Shown here one piece after another: positions 25,896 to 35,664 of a DNA stretch of 62,211 nt (positions are counted from its first letter, which is position 1; each line of letters begins with the position of its first letter). The translations under genes and the position numbers were made by a program. The notes below the pieces were generated by a model. That model worked only from the letters and a program-made list of their open reading frames with translations. It did not search any database and was not told the origin of the DNA. The stretch covers positions 1 through 62,211 of the forward strand of contig CAVRUZ010000012.1 of NCBI GenBank assembly GCA_963724495.1, read 5' to 3'. The stretch comes from CAVRUZ01 sp963724495 (GTDB lineage: Bacteria > Actinomycetota > Actinomycetes > Propionibacteriales > DAIQRJ01).

Positions 25896-27794
25896 ATGAC
25901 CGGGTCCCAGGCACCGCGACCGGCTCCTCCGGGCGCGCCGTCAAGACCGACAGCCGGGAGATCTGGTGTCGTTGCGCCCGAGCGGGTCATCGCGGAAACG
26001 GGGACCGTCGTCACGCGTGACCGGCCGACGACTCCCGAGGAGCGCGCTGTGGATGCCGAGTCAGTCCAGGGGGTTCACACCGACGTCACTGCTGCCAGGC
26101 CCGCAAGCCGCTGGCGTCGGTGGCTGGGCCGCAACCGGACCGACCGGACTGTCGTCCCGGAACGGACCAGACCCGACCCGACGTCCGACCTCGATCTCGA
26201 CGTCGCCCCGAACGATCCGCTCATCGCCTTCTGCCAGCAGGCCGGCGGTGTCGTCGACGTGGACACGCTCGAACTGGACTCACCGGCACTGCGACAGCTG
26301 AAGGCCGCCGGCACGAAGCTCGTCGTCCCGCTGGTCACCCAGGGAGAGCTGATCGGCCTGCTCAGCCTTGGTCCCAGGCTCTCCGAGCGCGACTACTCAG
26401 GTGATGACCGGCGACTGCTCGACATGCTCGCAGGACACGCGGCACCGGCCGTGCGCGTCGGGCAGCTGGTCCGTGAGCAGGAGAAGGAACTCGTCGCCCG
26501 CGAGCGCATCGAACAGGAACTCCACGTCGCCCAGCTGATCCAGCAGCAGTTCCTGCCGAAACGCGTTCCGGACCTGCCCAGCTGGCACATCGCGGCCTTC
26601 TACCGGCCGGCCCGCACCGTCGGCGGGGACTTCTACGACTTCATCGACCTGCCCGACGGGAGAGTGTTCATCGTCGTCGGCGACGTGACCGACAAAGGCG
26701 TCCCGGCCGCGCTCGTGATGGCCAGCACCCACTCAATCCTGCGGGCCAGCGCGACCCGGCTGGAGTCACCGGGCGAGGTGCTGAAGCGAGCTAACGACGT
26801 GCTGTACGAGGACATCCCGGCGCACATGTTCGTGACCTGTCTGGCAGTTGTCCTCGAACCGGCGACAGGTCGCCTCACGTACGCCAACGCCGGCCACGAC
26901 CTTCCCTACGTGCGGACGCGGGATGGCGTGCAGGAGCTGCGCGCCACCGGAATGCCGCTGGGCCTGATGGCCGGGATGTCGTACGAGGAGAAGACGGCCG
27001 TGCTGGCTCCCGGCGACAGCCTGTTGCTGCACAGTGACGGCATCGCTGAGGCACACGCGCCCAACCGGGAGATGTTCGGCTTTCCCCGGTTGATGAACCT
27101 GGTGGGTAACAACGTCGGCGGTGAGGCCCTGATCGACGTCGTGCTGGCCGAGCACGCACGGTTCATCGGGCCGGACGCCGACCAGGAAGACGACATCACC
27201 ATGGTCACGCTGGAGCGGTCCCCGTCCGCGGGCGGTCCAGCGGCAGGCGAAGGGTCGATCGCCGATGCCCAAGCAGAGCAGGCAGAACCGTCGGCAGCCG
27301 TCCTGGTGGAGTTCGAGCTCGAGAGCGAACCCGGCAACGAGCGGAACGCGCTAGCCCAGGTGGCCGAAGTGGTGGCCGGCCTTGGTCTGTCGGAGCTCCG
27401 GCTCGAAGCGCTCAAGACGGCTGTCGCCGAGACGACCATGAACGCCATCGAGCACGGCAACAAGAACCGTCGGGAGCTCCCCGTGCACGTGCGCGTGACG
27501 GCCGACTCCGACGCGGTGAGGGTGGCTATCACCGATCAGGGCGGCCTTGTCGAGGAGGAGGCGCCGACACCGGCGACTCCAGACCTCGACGCCAAGCTGG
27601 CCGGCCTGCAGTCACCGCGTGGCTGGGGGCTCTTCCTCATCGCCAACATGGTTGACGAGATGACCGTGTCCACCGACGGATGCGATCACACGGTGCTGTT
27701 GAAGATGAACCTGGCCGAGGAATCGAGTCAGGACCTGGCCGGGGAACCCGGGCAGTCCGCAGGTCAGGAGGATGGCGATGCTGAGCAGCTGTGA
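25896..27794 (+). CDS. GAF-PP2C phosphatase-HATPase fusion (RsbU plus RsbW functions)
   Basis: The protein has ~632 residues. After ~80 disordered residues comes a GAF-like domain (~100-190, VVPLVTQGELIGLLSLG). Next is a coiled linker (QEKELVARERIEQELHVAQL), then a SpoIIE/PP2C domain with metal residues in GGDFYDF, VGDVTDKGVPAAL, HSDGIAEA and DDITMV. The C-terminal HATPase_c has an N box ETTMNAIEHGNKN, G1 DQGG and G2 GWGLFLI. One chain thus carries both an anti-sigma-type kinase and the opposing phosphatase. ATG 25896 follows GGAAG; frame open upstream to 25347 is antisense to the SARP gene and was not used. It heads the operon with two STAS substrates. Confidence 0.88.
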   Translation: MTGSQAPRPAPPGAPSRPTAGRSGVVAPERVIAETGTVVTRDRPTTPEERAVDAESVQGVHTDVTAARPASRWRRWLGRNRTDRTVVPERTRPDPTSDLDLDVAPNDPLIAFCQQAGGVVDVDTLELDSPALRQLKAAGTKLVVPLVTQGELIGLLSLGPRLSERDYSGDDRRLLDMLAGHAAPAVRVGQLVREQEKELVARERIEQELHVAQLIQQQFLPKRVPDLPSWHIAAFYRPARTVGGDFYDFIDLPDGRVFIVVGDVTDKGVPAALVMASTHSILRASATRLESPGEVLKRANDVLYEDIPAHMFVTCLAVVLEPATGRLTYANAGHDLPYVRTRDGVQELRATGMPLGLMAGMSYEEKTAVLAPGDSLLLHSDGIAEAHAPNREMFGFPRLMNLVGNNVGGEALIDVVLAEHARFIGPDADQEDDITMVTLERSPSAGGPAAGEGSIADAQAEQAEPSAAVLVEFELESEPGNERNALAQVAEVVAGLGLSELRLEALKTAVAETTMNAIEHGNKNRRELPVHVRVTADSDAVRVAITDQGGLVEEEAPTPATPDLDAKLAGLQSPRGWGLFLIANMVDEMTVSTDGCDHTVLLKMNLAEESSQDLAGEPGQSAGQEDGDAEQL

Positions 27795-28134
27795 CGTGGA
27801 GATCCGCCGACTTCCGGGGGCAGTCGTGCTGGAGATGACCGGCGAGCTGAACGCCTCGGCGAGCGGTGTACTCACACCGGCCTACGAGGAGGCGGTGGGG
27901 CAGGGCGACCCGCGCACGGTCATCCTCGACTTCACTGGTGTCGACTACATCAACTCCACCGGCATCGCCCTGGTGGTGGGCGTACTGGCCCGGGCGCGTG
28001 CCGAGTCGCGCACCCTCGTCGCCGTCGGCCTGAGCGACCACTACCGCGAGATCTTCACGATCACCAGACTCTCCGACTACATGCAGATGTACGAAGACAT
28101 CAGCGAGGCAACCAGCAGTCCGGCCGGCACCTGA
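27778..28134 (+). CDS. STAS-domain anti-sigma factor antagonist (SpoIIAA/RsbV-like) 1
   Basis: ATG 27778 has AGGAGG 6 nt upstream and overlaps the phosphatase gene by 17 nt, so the two are translationally coupled. The 118-residue STAS domain contains VILDFTGVDYINSTGIAL; the NSTG loop carries the Ser that HATPase kinases phosphorylate in this family. Its expected role is to bind the HATPase domain when unphosphorylated and release a partner such as a sigma factor. The phosphatase domain of the upstream protein would reactivate it. Confidence 0.85.
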   Translation: MLSSCDVEIRRLPGAVVLEMTGELNASASGVLTPAYEEAVGQGDPRTVILDFTGVDYINSTGIALVVGVLARARAESRTLVAVGLSDHYREIFTITRLSDYMQMYEDISEATSSPAGT

Positions 28135-28191
28135 TCGCATCGGTTCCTCCCACCCTGCAAACGAATTCCCCACCCTCAAGAAGGAGCAGCT

Positions 28192-28551
28192 ATGCCAGCA
28201 CCAACGGTCTCGATGGATGTGCGGACGGTGGGGGACCGAGCCGGCGTGATCGACATCAAGGGCGACGTGACCTCGCAGTGTGAACAGATCCTCACCGCGG
28301 CGCACGACGAGCTCACGGCGGCAGGGGCGACCTCGATCCTGCTCAACTTCACCGATCTGGAGTACATGAACAGCGGTGGGATCGGCATGGTCGTCACGAT
28401 GCTGGTTCGGGCGAACCGACAGCGGCAGTCCCTGCTCGCCTACGGGCTCACCGACCACTACCGCCAGATCTTCGAGCTCACGCGGCTCGACGAGGCGATC
28501 AAGATCCACGACAACGAAGCGGCCGCCCTCCAAGCGGCCGGTGTGCGGTAG
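28192..28551 (+). CDS. STAS-domain anti-sigma factor antagonist 2
   Basis: The protein has 119 residues from ATG 28192, behind AAGGAG. The switch loop reads LEYMNSGGIGMVVTML, again with the phosphorylatable Ser (NSGG). It shares the C-terminal YGLTDHYRQIFELTRLD pattern with the first antagonist (VGLSDHYREIFTITRLS), so the pair arose by duplication. Two antagonists served by one kinase/phosphatase suggest that two outputs, or a graded output, are controlled. Confidence 0.85.
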   Translation: MPAPTVSMDVRTVGDRAGVIDIKGDVTSQCEQILTAAHDELTAAGATSILLNFTDLEYMNSGGIGMVVTMLVRANRQRQSLLAYGLTDHYRQIFELTRLDEAIKIHDNEAAALQAAGVR

Positions 28552-28561
28552 GAGGCCCGCA

Positions 28562-29389
28562 ATGTCCAGCCCAGTCAACGAACCCGAGCAGCAGCCATCC
28601 GCCGACCCCGGCCTGGAGACCACCGGTGTCCCCGCCGCCGAGCTCCCCCGCGACGCTGCCCATTGGGCCGGCAAGGTGTCCCGACTGCAAGCCGCAGCCG
28701 CGCCAGGTCGCCAAGGGGACAACGTCTCCGGTCGGCGGCTGATGGGCCCGGTGCAGGGCTTCGGCGCGATGTGGCAGAAGACCTACACCGTCGACATCGG
28801 GACCGCGGCCACCCCACAGGAGGCGGTCGCCGCCTGGAAGGCCGACTTCGGGAAGTTCTGGCCCAAGGGCAACTTCTTCCACGGTGCGCTCACCGGTATC
28901 GCTCCAGGCGACGTAGCGCTGCTCGATCTGTCGATGCCCGGCGGCGTCCGGCTGTCCACGGGGGTGATGGTCCTGTACGCCGACGACGAGTCGTTCACGC
29001 TGATGACGCCGCAAGGGCACATGTTCGCCGGCTGGATCACCAACTCTGCTGAGGAGATCGACGGTTCGACCGTGTTGCAGTCGCAGGTGCTGATGCGGGC
29101 GAACGATCCCCTCTACGAGATCGGCCTGATCTTCGGTGGCCACCGCAAGGAGGACCGGTTCTGGCACGACACGCTCGACGCGCTGGCCCAGCACCTGGGC
29201 GTGACCGGAGCGACGCACACGAAGAACCTCGTCTGCGTCGATCGGCACCGGCAGTGGCGCCGGGCCGGCAACATCTGGCACAACGCCGCCATCCGCACGG
29301 TGCTGCACAGCATGCTCAGGCCGTTCCGGGCGATCACGGGTAACCGGAGCCGGACCTCGGAGGCACCGGGAGATGAGCGCACGGCCTGA
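28562..29389 (+). CDS. DUF1990-like/SRPBCC-type protein, tentative
   Basis: ATG 28562 follows AGGAGG. The protein has 275 residues with a disordered N-terminus (~50 residues) and one alpha/beta domain: VQGFGAMWQKTYTVDIG, WKADFGKFWPKGNFFHG, LDLSMPGGVRLSTGVMVLYA, MTPQGHMFAGWITNSAEE, QVLMRANDPLYEIGLIFGG. The order resembles DUF1990/SRPBCC lipid-binding folds. There are no catalytic motifs. It is conserved in position between the STAS genes and the sensor array and overlaps the first sensor gene by 17 nt. A ligand-binding or adaptor role is a guess. Confidence 0.6.
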   Translation: MSSPVNEPEQQPSADPGLETTGVPAAELPRDAAHWAGKVSRLQAAAAPGRQGDNVSGRRLMGPVQGFGAMWQKTYTVDIGTAATPQEAVAAWKADFGKFWPKGNFFHGALTGIAPGDVALLDLSMPGGVRLSTGVMVLYADDESFTLMTPQGHMFAGWITNSAEEIDGSTVLQSQVLMRANDPLYEIGLIFGGHRKEDRFWHDTLDALAQHLGVTGATHTKNLVCVDRHRQWRRAGNIWHNAAIRTVLHSMLRPFRAITGNRSRTSEAPGDERTA

Positions 29390-30627
29390 CGGCGTCGAGA
29401 CGTTGCCCGCCTCGGGTGCGCGGCGGTCGCGCGCATTCGCCTACGGCCTGGTGGGCCTGACTGCGGCGGGCTTCGCCATCGCCTCCGTTCTCGGCGTCCA
29501 GCACGCTGGCGCGGCCGGGCTCGCGGAGTTCCTCTATCAGGGCGTCTTCCTGGTGATCCCCTTCGTCGCCTTGGGCACGCTGTTGTCACTGCGGCAGCCG
29601 GCCAATCCGATCGGCTGGCTGCTGACACTCGGCGGGCTGACCTGGCTGGCGGGCGGACTCACCTTGAGTCTGGCGAGCAAGGGTCTGACCCACGGTGGCG
29701 CGGAGCCGTCCACCACCACGCTGGTCGCCGCGTTCGCCAGCGACGCTCTCTGGACGTTCGGGGTCCTGTTCTCGGTGACCCTGCCGCTCCTGCTGTTCCC
29801 CAACGGCCGACTTCGATCCCGGCGCTGGCGCTGGGTGCTCGGGCTGGCGGTGCTCGGGGCGGTCGTGACGTTCTCCAGTTGGCTGATCACGGTCGAGCCG
29901 CTGGCAAGCCCCATTGACCCGGAGGTCTACCTCGTCAATCCGTGGGGCATCGAGCGTCTTGCAGCCTTGTCTGGCCCGGCCGGAGATGCGGGCGTGATCC
30001 TGCTCCTGGTCATGACGCTGACTGCTGTGGTCGGCATCGCGGTCCGGTTCCGCTCGGCCACCAGCCTCGAGCGCCAGCAGATCCGTTGGGTCCGGGCCGC
30101 GGCCCTCTGCGCCGTGGGCACCATGCTCATCTATTACGTCGGGGCGACCCTGACGCTCTTGCCTACTGGCGATCTTCGATGTCCTCGTCACCATCGGCAT
30201 CGCCTGCCTGCCGGTGGCCTACACCGTGGCGATCCTTCGCTACCGCCTCTACGACCTCGACCGGATCGTCAGCCGCACGGTCAGCTACGCCGCCCTCACC
30301 GGTGTCCTCGTGGCCACCTACGCCGTCCTGGTCACAGCCGTGTCCCGGCTGACGCCGACCGGCAGCTCGCTGACGGTCGCGTTGTCGACACTGACGGTCG
30401 CCGCACTCTTCCAGCCACTGCGCCGTCGGGTGCAGGCAACGGTCGACCGCCGCTTCAATCGAGCCCGCTACGACGCTGCCCGCACGGTGGAAGCATTCAG
30501 GACCCGCCTTCGGTCCCAGGTCGACATCGACACCGTGCGCGCCGACCTCCTCAGCGTCGCGAACGACACCATGCAGCCGGCGTCCGCGGCGCTGTGGATC
30601 CGACGGCCCGACGAGGCCTACCGATGA
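29373..30627 (+). CDS. Array member A: kinase-less ~10-TM sensor, one frameshift
   Basis: This is the first of eight paralogues. There are about ten hydrophobic segments; TM2-3 are joined by LLSLRQPANPIGWLL, TM4 ends LLLFPNGRLRSRRWRW, and a cytoplasmic loop carries FRSATSLERQQIRW. The conserved end is RYRLYDLDRIVSRTVSYA, two TMs, FQPLRRRVQATVDRRFNRAR, a helix TVEAFRTRLRSQVDIDTVRA and QPASAALWIR. Actinobacterial histidine kinases share this front part but continue into GAF/HisKA domains, which are absent. The frame slips at about 30160-30175 (one extra base). It ends in an ATGA overlap with member B. Confidence 0.75.
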
Positions 30628-31925
30628 CGACGACCGCGACGAGAAGCGGGGCGACGCCGGGCGAGGAGACGCGGACCGCGTCGCCGCGTGCCCGGCTGCT
30701 GGCTTGGGGTCTCGTCGGCCTGGCCGTGGCGGGCTGCGTGGTCCTTGGCGTCCTGGACGTGCGAGCGAGGCGGCGTTGCCGTCTTGGGCGACGACATCGT
30801 GTCGGCGATCCTCCTCGTGGGGTTCTTCGTCGCCCTGGGCACCCTGCTGTCGCTTCGGCAGCCGGCCAACCCCATCGGCTGGCTGCTGACCGATCGGCGG
30901 GCTGGTCTGGCTGATGAGCGGCCTGGCCGAGAGCCTCGCCCGGTACGGCCTCCAGGACACCACCACGCCCACAGCAGTCACGTTGGTCGCCGCGAACATC
31001 AGCGACAGCAGCTGGACGGTCGCCGTGTTGTTCTCGGTGGGACTGCCATTGCTGCTGTTCCCCGACGGTCGGACGCGATCACGCGGCTGGCGGTGGGTCC
31101 TCGGTTCATGGTGGTCGGCACGTGCGTGATGTTCGCCGCCTCGATGGTGTCGGCGGGCCCGACTCCGAACCCGGTTGATCCGGCCGCTCCGCTCCCGAAC
31201 CCATGGGGCATCGACGGCTTCACCGACGTCACCGATCGTGGCCCAACTTGCGGGCGTGGCCGTCCTGCTGCTCACGTGCCTCATCGCGCTGATCGGCATC
31301 GCGCTGCGGTTCCGGTCGGCCGTTGGCATCGAGCGCCAGCAACTCCGGTGGGTCATAGCACCGGGGCGCTCCTGGCGGTCGCCAGCATGTGCATCGTCTT
31401 TGTGGGCGGGCTCCTCGCCACCGCGCCCGTCGCTGTCGGTCGAGCGCTCGCGCAGGTGCCGGTCGGAGCTATTCGATGCGCTGGTCGTCGTCGGCATCGC
31501 CTGCGTTCCGGCGTCGTTCACGGTGGCGATCCTCCGGTATCGGCTGTACGACCTCGACCGGATCGTCAGCCGCACGGTGAGCTATGCGGCTGTCACCGGC
31601 CTGCTGGTCGTCATCTACGTCGTCGTGGTGACAACGGTTTCCCGGCTGACACCAGGCGGCAGTTCGCTTGCCGTCGCCAGCCTCGACGCTGGCTGTCGCC
31701 GCGCTGTTCCAGCCGCTACGCCGTCGCATGCAGGACCTCGTGGACCGCCGGTTCAACCGCTCCCGCTACGACGCCGCCCGCACGGTTGAAGCCTTCCGCA
31801 CTCGACTGCGCTCACAGGTCGACCTCGACACCGTGCGCGCCGACCTGCTCACGGTCACCCGCGACACGATGCAGCCCACCGCTGCCGCGTTGTGGCTTCG
31901 GCCGCCTGATGGAGCCACGCCATGA
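30624..31925 (+). pseudogene. Array member B: paralogous sensor with about seven frameshifts
   Basis: ATG 30624 overlaps the stop of A. Reading across frames recovers the whole family pattern: LLAWGLVGLAVAGCVVLGVL, LGTLLSLRQPANPIGWLL, VGLPLLLFPDGRTRSRGWRW, LRFRSAVGIERQQLRWV, RYRLYDLDRIVSRTVSYA, QPLRRRMQDLVDRRFNRSRY and QPTAAALWLRPP. The frame changes near 30765, 30890, 31090, 31230, 31360, 31470 and 31680. It is closest to A. Either it is a decayed copy or the local sequence is of poor quality. Confidence 0.65.
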
Positions 31926-33170
31926 CTCCGCAGACCGTCCAGCCCGGGCGCGAGCACGCACGCACCGACGGCAAGCGGTGGCTGGCGGTGCTGCTCTGGG
32001 CGGTCATGCTGGTCCTCGTCGTTGTCGGCGACGCCATCCTCGTGGCCCATCGCGTTCGTTCACCCGGCACTGCGTGGGATGTCGGACCGTCGCTCACGCT
32101 CAACGCCCTCGCCTTCGGCTCGGTCGGACTCCTCATCGCGGTCCGTCGTCGCGAGAACCCGATCGGCTGGCTGTTCCTGGCCGCCGGCGTGCTGTCCGGT
32201 GTCCAACTCCTCACCGGCGAGCTCGCCATGTACGACCGCTACGTGCTGCTCGACCGCGAGCTCCATGCGGCGGTGTGGGGCTGGATCAACGGACTGGCTT
32301 CGATTGCCTTGCTCGCGCTCATGCCCGTTCGTCATGCTGCTGTTTCCGGACGGGCGGTTCCTGTCGCCCCGATGGCGACGCTTCGCGCCCGTTGGCGGTG
32401 GCGCTTCCGTTGCTCTCGGCCCTCGCCTGGCTGGTCGTTCCGGGTGAGGTCGGCCTCATCGCCCGGCATCGAGAACCCGTTCGGCGTCGAAGGCAACGCC
32501 GTCATCAGTTCGTTGGCCGGGAGGCCGTTCGAGACCAGCATCGGGGCGCCGATCTTCGTCTGCCTGATCGTCGGTGTCGCCTCGATGGTGGTGCGGTGGC
32601 GGGCGCTCCGGCCACGAGCAGCGAGCCCAGCTGAAGTGGGTCCTGTTCGCCGCGACGGCGGGCGCCGGGTCAACTCTGCTGACCGCCCTGCTCCGGCCCG
32701 TCGTCGGCGACTGGCTGAACACCCTGGTCTGGAACGTGGCGCTGAGCATCATCCCGGTCGCCGTCGGCATCTCCATCCTGCGCTACCGACTCTTCGCCAT
32801 CGATCGACTGATCAGCCGCACGGTCAGCTATGGCCTGGTCACGGGCCTACTCGTCGCGGTCTACGCCGGGCTGGTCACGGCCGTCTCCCGGCTGACTCCG
32901 ACCGGCAACTCGCTGGCCGTGGCGATGTCGACACTGGCCGTGGCCGCGCTCTTCCAGCCGCTACGCCGCCGGGTCCAGGCCGTGGTCGACCGGCGGTTCA
33001 ACCGACCGCGCTACGACGCCGCCCGCACGATCGAGACGTTCAGCCTCGAGCTGCGCGACCAGGTCGACCTCGAGGTGCTGGCCGCCGACCTGCTGGGCGT
33101 CGTGCACCAGACGATGCAACCGGCAAAGGCGGGACTGTGGTTGCGGGACAGCACCGGAGCAGCGCGATGA
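31922..33170 (+). pseudogene. Array member C: paralogous sensor with about four frameshifts
   Basis: It starts at ATG 31922 (ATGA overlap with B). The N-terminal part WLAVLLWAVMLVLVVVGDAI and RRRENPIGWLFLAAGVLSGV is in one frame. Slips near 32325, 32390, 32460 and 32615 lead to VMLLFPDGRFLSPRWRR, GIENPFGVEGNAVISSLAG and finally RYRLFAIDRLISRTVSYG through QPAKAGLWLRDS. It differs from A and B in having a longer TM3-4 loop (MYDRYVLLDRELHAAVWGW). Confidence 0.65.
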
Positions 33171-34453
33171 CCGCCTTGCCGAGGGGCGGCACCACGACCG
33201 ACGCAGCGGGCTATGTCCGCGAGCGTGCCGATACCGGATCACTACCTGAGCACCGCTGGTTGGCCAACGGCATTGCGGTTCTGATCGTGCTGCTGGTCGT
33301 TGCCACCGTGATCGCGCTCTACATCGCGGAGCCAGAGATCCGCCTCGGTGATCCCGTTGCCGCCGCGCTGGCGTTTCTCTCGAGCGGGGAGTTGCTGTTC
33401 GCTGTCGGCTTCGGCGCCGTGGGCTGGCTCCTTGCCCGACGACGCCCGAACAACCCCATCGGCTGGTGCTTCGAGCTGGGCGGTCTGGTCTGGGCGGCCG
33501 GTGCCCTGAGTGGGGCCTGGGTGGAACTCGCTGTACGTGGCTACGTCGATGTGACCGTCTTCGTGCGGATCCTCGCCACCCAGAACGTGTTCGGCTGGAT
33601 CCTGTCGATGCCCCTGTCGGTTCAGTTGCCACTCCTCCTGCTGCCGAACGGGCGGTTGCTGTCCCGCCGGTGGCGTTGGGCGGTGTGGGTGGTGGTCAGT
33701 GGGGTGATCGTCGGGACCCTCGGCTTTTCCACCATCCCCGGCGTCATCGAGGGAACCGACCCAGCGTTGCAGCTGGTCAATCCCATGGGGCTCGCGGCAC
33801 TGGAGCCGCTCCCGCAGGCAATGGCGCTGACAGGTGCAGGGATGCTGCTGCTCGGCATGGCGGCCGGGATCGTCGCCATCGTTCTCCGCTTCCGACGTTC
33901 CACCGGCATCGAACGACAGCAGCTCCGGTGGGTGGCGTTCGGTGGTTGCTGCGTCCTCCTCGGCCCGATCACGGCACTCACCGTGGGCGTTCCCGGGTGG
34001 GTCGGCAACGTCGGCGGAAACATCGGCATCCTCGCGGTGCCGGTGTGTGTTGCGGTGGCGGTGCTGCGGTATCGCCTCTACGACCTCGGCCGGCTGGTCA
34101 GCAGAACGGTGTCGTACGTGGTGATCACCGCACTGCTCCTCGGCGTCTACCTCCTGCTGGTCACCGCCTTGGCCCAGCTGTTGCCCGACGGTTCCTCGCT
34201 CGCGGTGGCAGCGTCCACACTCGCCGCTGCAGCCCTGTTCCAGCCACTGCGCCGCCGAGTTCAGGGGGTGGTCGACCGCCGGTTCAACCGAGCGCGCTAC
34301 GACGCCGACCGCACGGTCGAGGAGTTCACCAGGACGCTGCGCAACGAAGTCGACCTCGACGCGGTCAGGTCCAACCTGGTCGAGGCCGTCCACGACACCT
34401 TGCAGCCCTCGATGGCCCGGCTGTGGCTGCGCGAGCCGAGCAGGGGCACGTGA
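33167..34453 (+). CDS. Array member D: intact kinase-less ~10-TM sensor
   Basis: This is the only array member with an unbroken frame (428 residues), and so the best reference for the family. About ten hydrophobic segments are present, for example WLANGIAVLIVLLVVATVIA and LLFAVGFGAVGWLLARRRPN. The family boxes are present: PLLLLPNGRLLSRRWRWAVW, FRRSTGIERQQLRWVAF, RYRLYDLGRLVSRTVSYVVI, FQPLRRRVQGVVDRRFNRAR, VDLDAVRSNLVEAVHDTLQP and MARLWLREPS. The chain stops right after LWLR, where histidine-kinase relatives would continue. Starts by ATGA overlap with C; its stop overlaps the start of E by 1 nt. Confidence 0.85.
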   Translation: MTALPRGGTTTDAAGYVRERADTGSLPEHRWLANGIAVLIVLLVVATVIALYIAEPEIRLGDPVAAALAFLSSGELLFAVGFGAVGWLLARRRPNNPIGWCFELGGLVWAAGALSGAWVELAVRGYVDVTVFVRILATQNVFGWILSMPLSVQLPLLLLPNGRLLSRRWRWAVWVVVSGVIVGTLGFSTIPGVIEGTDPALQLVNPMGLAALEPLPQAMALTGAGMLLLGMAAGIVAIVLRFRRSTGIERQQLRWVAFGGCCVLLGPITALTVGVPGWVGNVGGNIGILAVPVCVAVAVLRYRLYDLGRLVSRTVSYVVITALLLGVYLLLVTALAQLLPDGSSLAVAASTLAAAALFQPLRRRVQGVVDRRFNRARYDADRTVEEFTRTLRNEVDLDAVRSNLVEAVHDTLQPSMARLWLREPSRGT

Positions 34454-35664
34454 TGGCACATTCGGTCGGGGAAGCGACGAGTCGCCTGGGCGGTCTTCGC
34501 GGTCAGCGTGGCCATGAACCTCGCGAGCATCACCCTGGTGATCGGGCTGTCCCTCCCTGTCGACCCAGGCAGCATCGCGTTCGGCTTCATCTTCCTGGCA
34601 CTGCCGGTGACCGGAATCCTCATCGCCCGGCGGCAGCCCGACAACCGCATCGCCTGGATCCTGCTGGCGATCGGTGCGGTGATCGGGGTGTCGTCACTCG
34701 CCGAGCCGTATGTGCTCCAGGGGGTGGTCCTTCAGCCGGGCTCGTTGCCGGCGGCCGGCGCAGTGGCTGCGGTGAACAACGCTCTCTGGATTCCGATCTT
34801 CGGGCTGACCGGGACGTTTCTCCTTCTGCTGTTCCCCGACGGGCACCTGCCGTCACCGCGATGGCGACCCGTCGCGTGGGTATCGGGCATCACTATCGGA
34901 GTGCTCGTCCTGACCTTCGTGTTCGGGCCGGCGACTCTGGACAACAACCGGCCGTGGACAATCCCCTCGGGATCGGGGCGCTCGCCCCACTTCTGTTGGT
35001 CGTGTTTGCCGTCCTTCCCCTGCTCCCGCTGTGCATGCTCGCGTGCGCGATGTCACTCGTCCTGCGATTCCGTCGCTCCCACGGCATCGAAAGACTTCAG
35101 GTGAAGTGGCTCGCGGGCGCTGCGGCGGCTGTCGCGTCGGTCTACCTGCTGATGATGCTCATCTCCTGGCTCTACACCCTGTCCGACTCCATCCAGCCGC
35201 CATGGCTCGACACCCTCGGCAACTTCTCGATCCTGGCGTTCGTCCTGATCCCCATCGCGATCGGCATCGCCGTGCTCCGGTACGGCCTCTACGGCATCGA
35301 CCGGCTGATCAGCCGCACACTGAGCTACGCCGTCATCACCGGGACACTCCTCGTCATGTACCTGGTGCTGGTCACGACCGTCAGCCGCATCGCCCCCAGC
35401 AGCAGTTCCCTGGCCGTCGCTGCCTCGACCCTGGCCGTGGCCGCGCTGTTCCAACCACTGCGCCGCCGGGTGCAGACGGCCGTCGACAGCAGGTTCAACC
35501 GCGCGCGCTACGACGCCGACCGCACCGTCGAGGCGTTCACGAGAACGCTGCGCGAGGAGGTCGACCTCGACGCGGTGCGGTCGGGCCTGATCGCAGCCGT
35601 ACATGGCACCCTCCAGCCCACGACGGCGCGGCTATGGCTGCGCGAACCGAGTGGGGGCGCGTGA
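34453..35664 (+). CDS. Array member E: paralogous sensor, two frameshifts
   Basis: ATG 34453 shares one base with the stop of D (TGATG). After ~10 codons the frame slips near 34480 to LALPVTGILIARRQPDNRIA and LLLLFPDGHLPSPRWRPVAW. Near 34950 it slips back to PLGIGALAPLLLVVFAVLPL and the conserved end RYGLYGIDRLISRTLSYAVI, FQPLRRRVQTAVDSRFNRAR, QPTTARLWLREP. E and F are each other's closest relatives, sharing the VAWVSGIT and FVFGP segments, so this pair is a recent duplication. Confidence 0.7.
   Translation: MAHSVGEATSRLGGLRGQRGHEPREHHPGDRAVPPCRPRQHRVRLHLPGTAGDRNPHRPAAARQPHRLDPAGDRCGDRGVVTRRAVCAPGGGPSAGLVAGGRRSGCGEQRSLDSDLRADRDVSPSAVPRRAPAVTAMATRRVGIGHHYRSARPDLRVRAGDSGQQPAVDNPLGIGALAPLLLVVFAVLPLLPLCMLACAMSLVLRFRRSHGIERLQVKWLAGAAAAVASVYLLMMLISWLYTLSDSIQPPWLDTLGNFSILAFVLIPIAIGIAVLRYGLYGIDRLISRTLSYAVITGTLLVMYLVLVTTVSRIAPSSSSLAVAASTLAVAALFQPLRRRVQTAVDSRFNRARYDADRTVEAFTRTLREEVDLDAVRSGLIAAVHGTLQPTTARLWLREPSGGA

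Noticed and set aside
27637..28722. 361-codon minus-strand open frame across the STAS genes
   Set aside because: It runs antisense to three real genes and their ribosome sites and has no recognisable domain.
33242..34459. 405-codon minus-strand open frame
   Set aside because: It is antisense to array member D, His/Gln/Arg-rich, with no ribosome site or membrane pattern.
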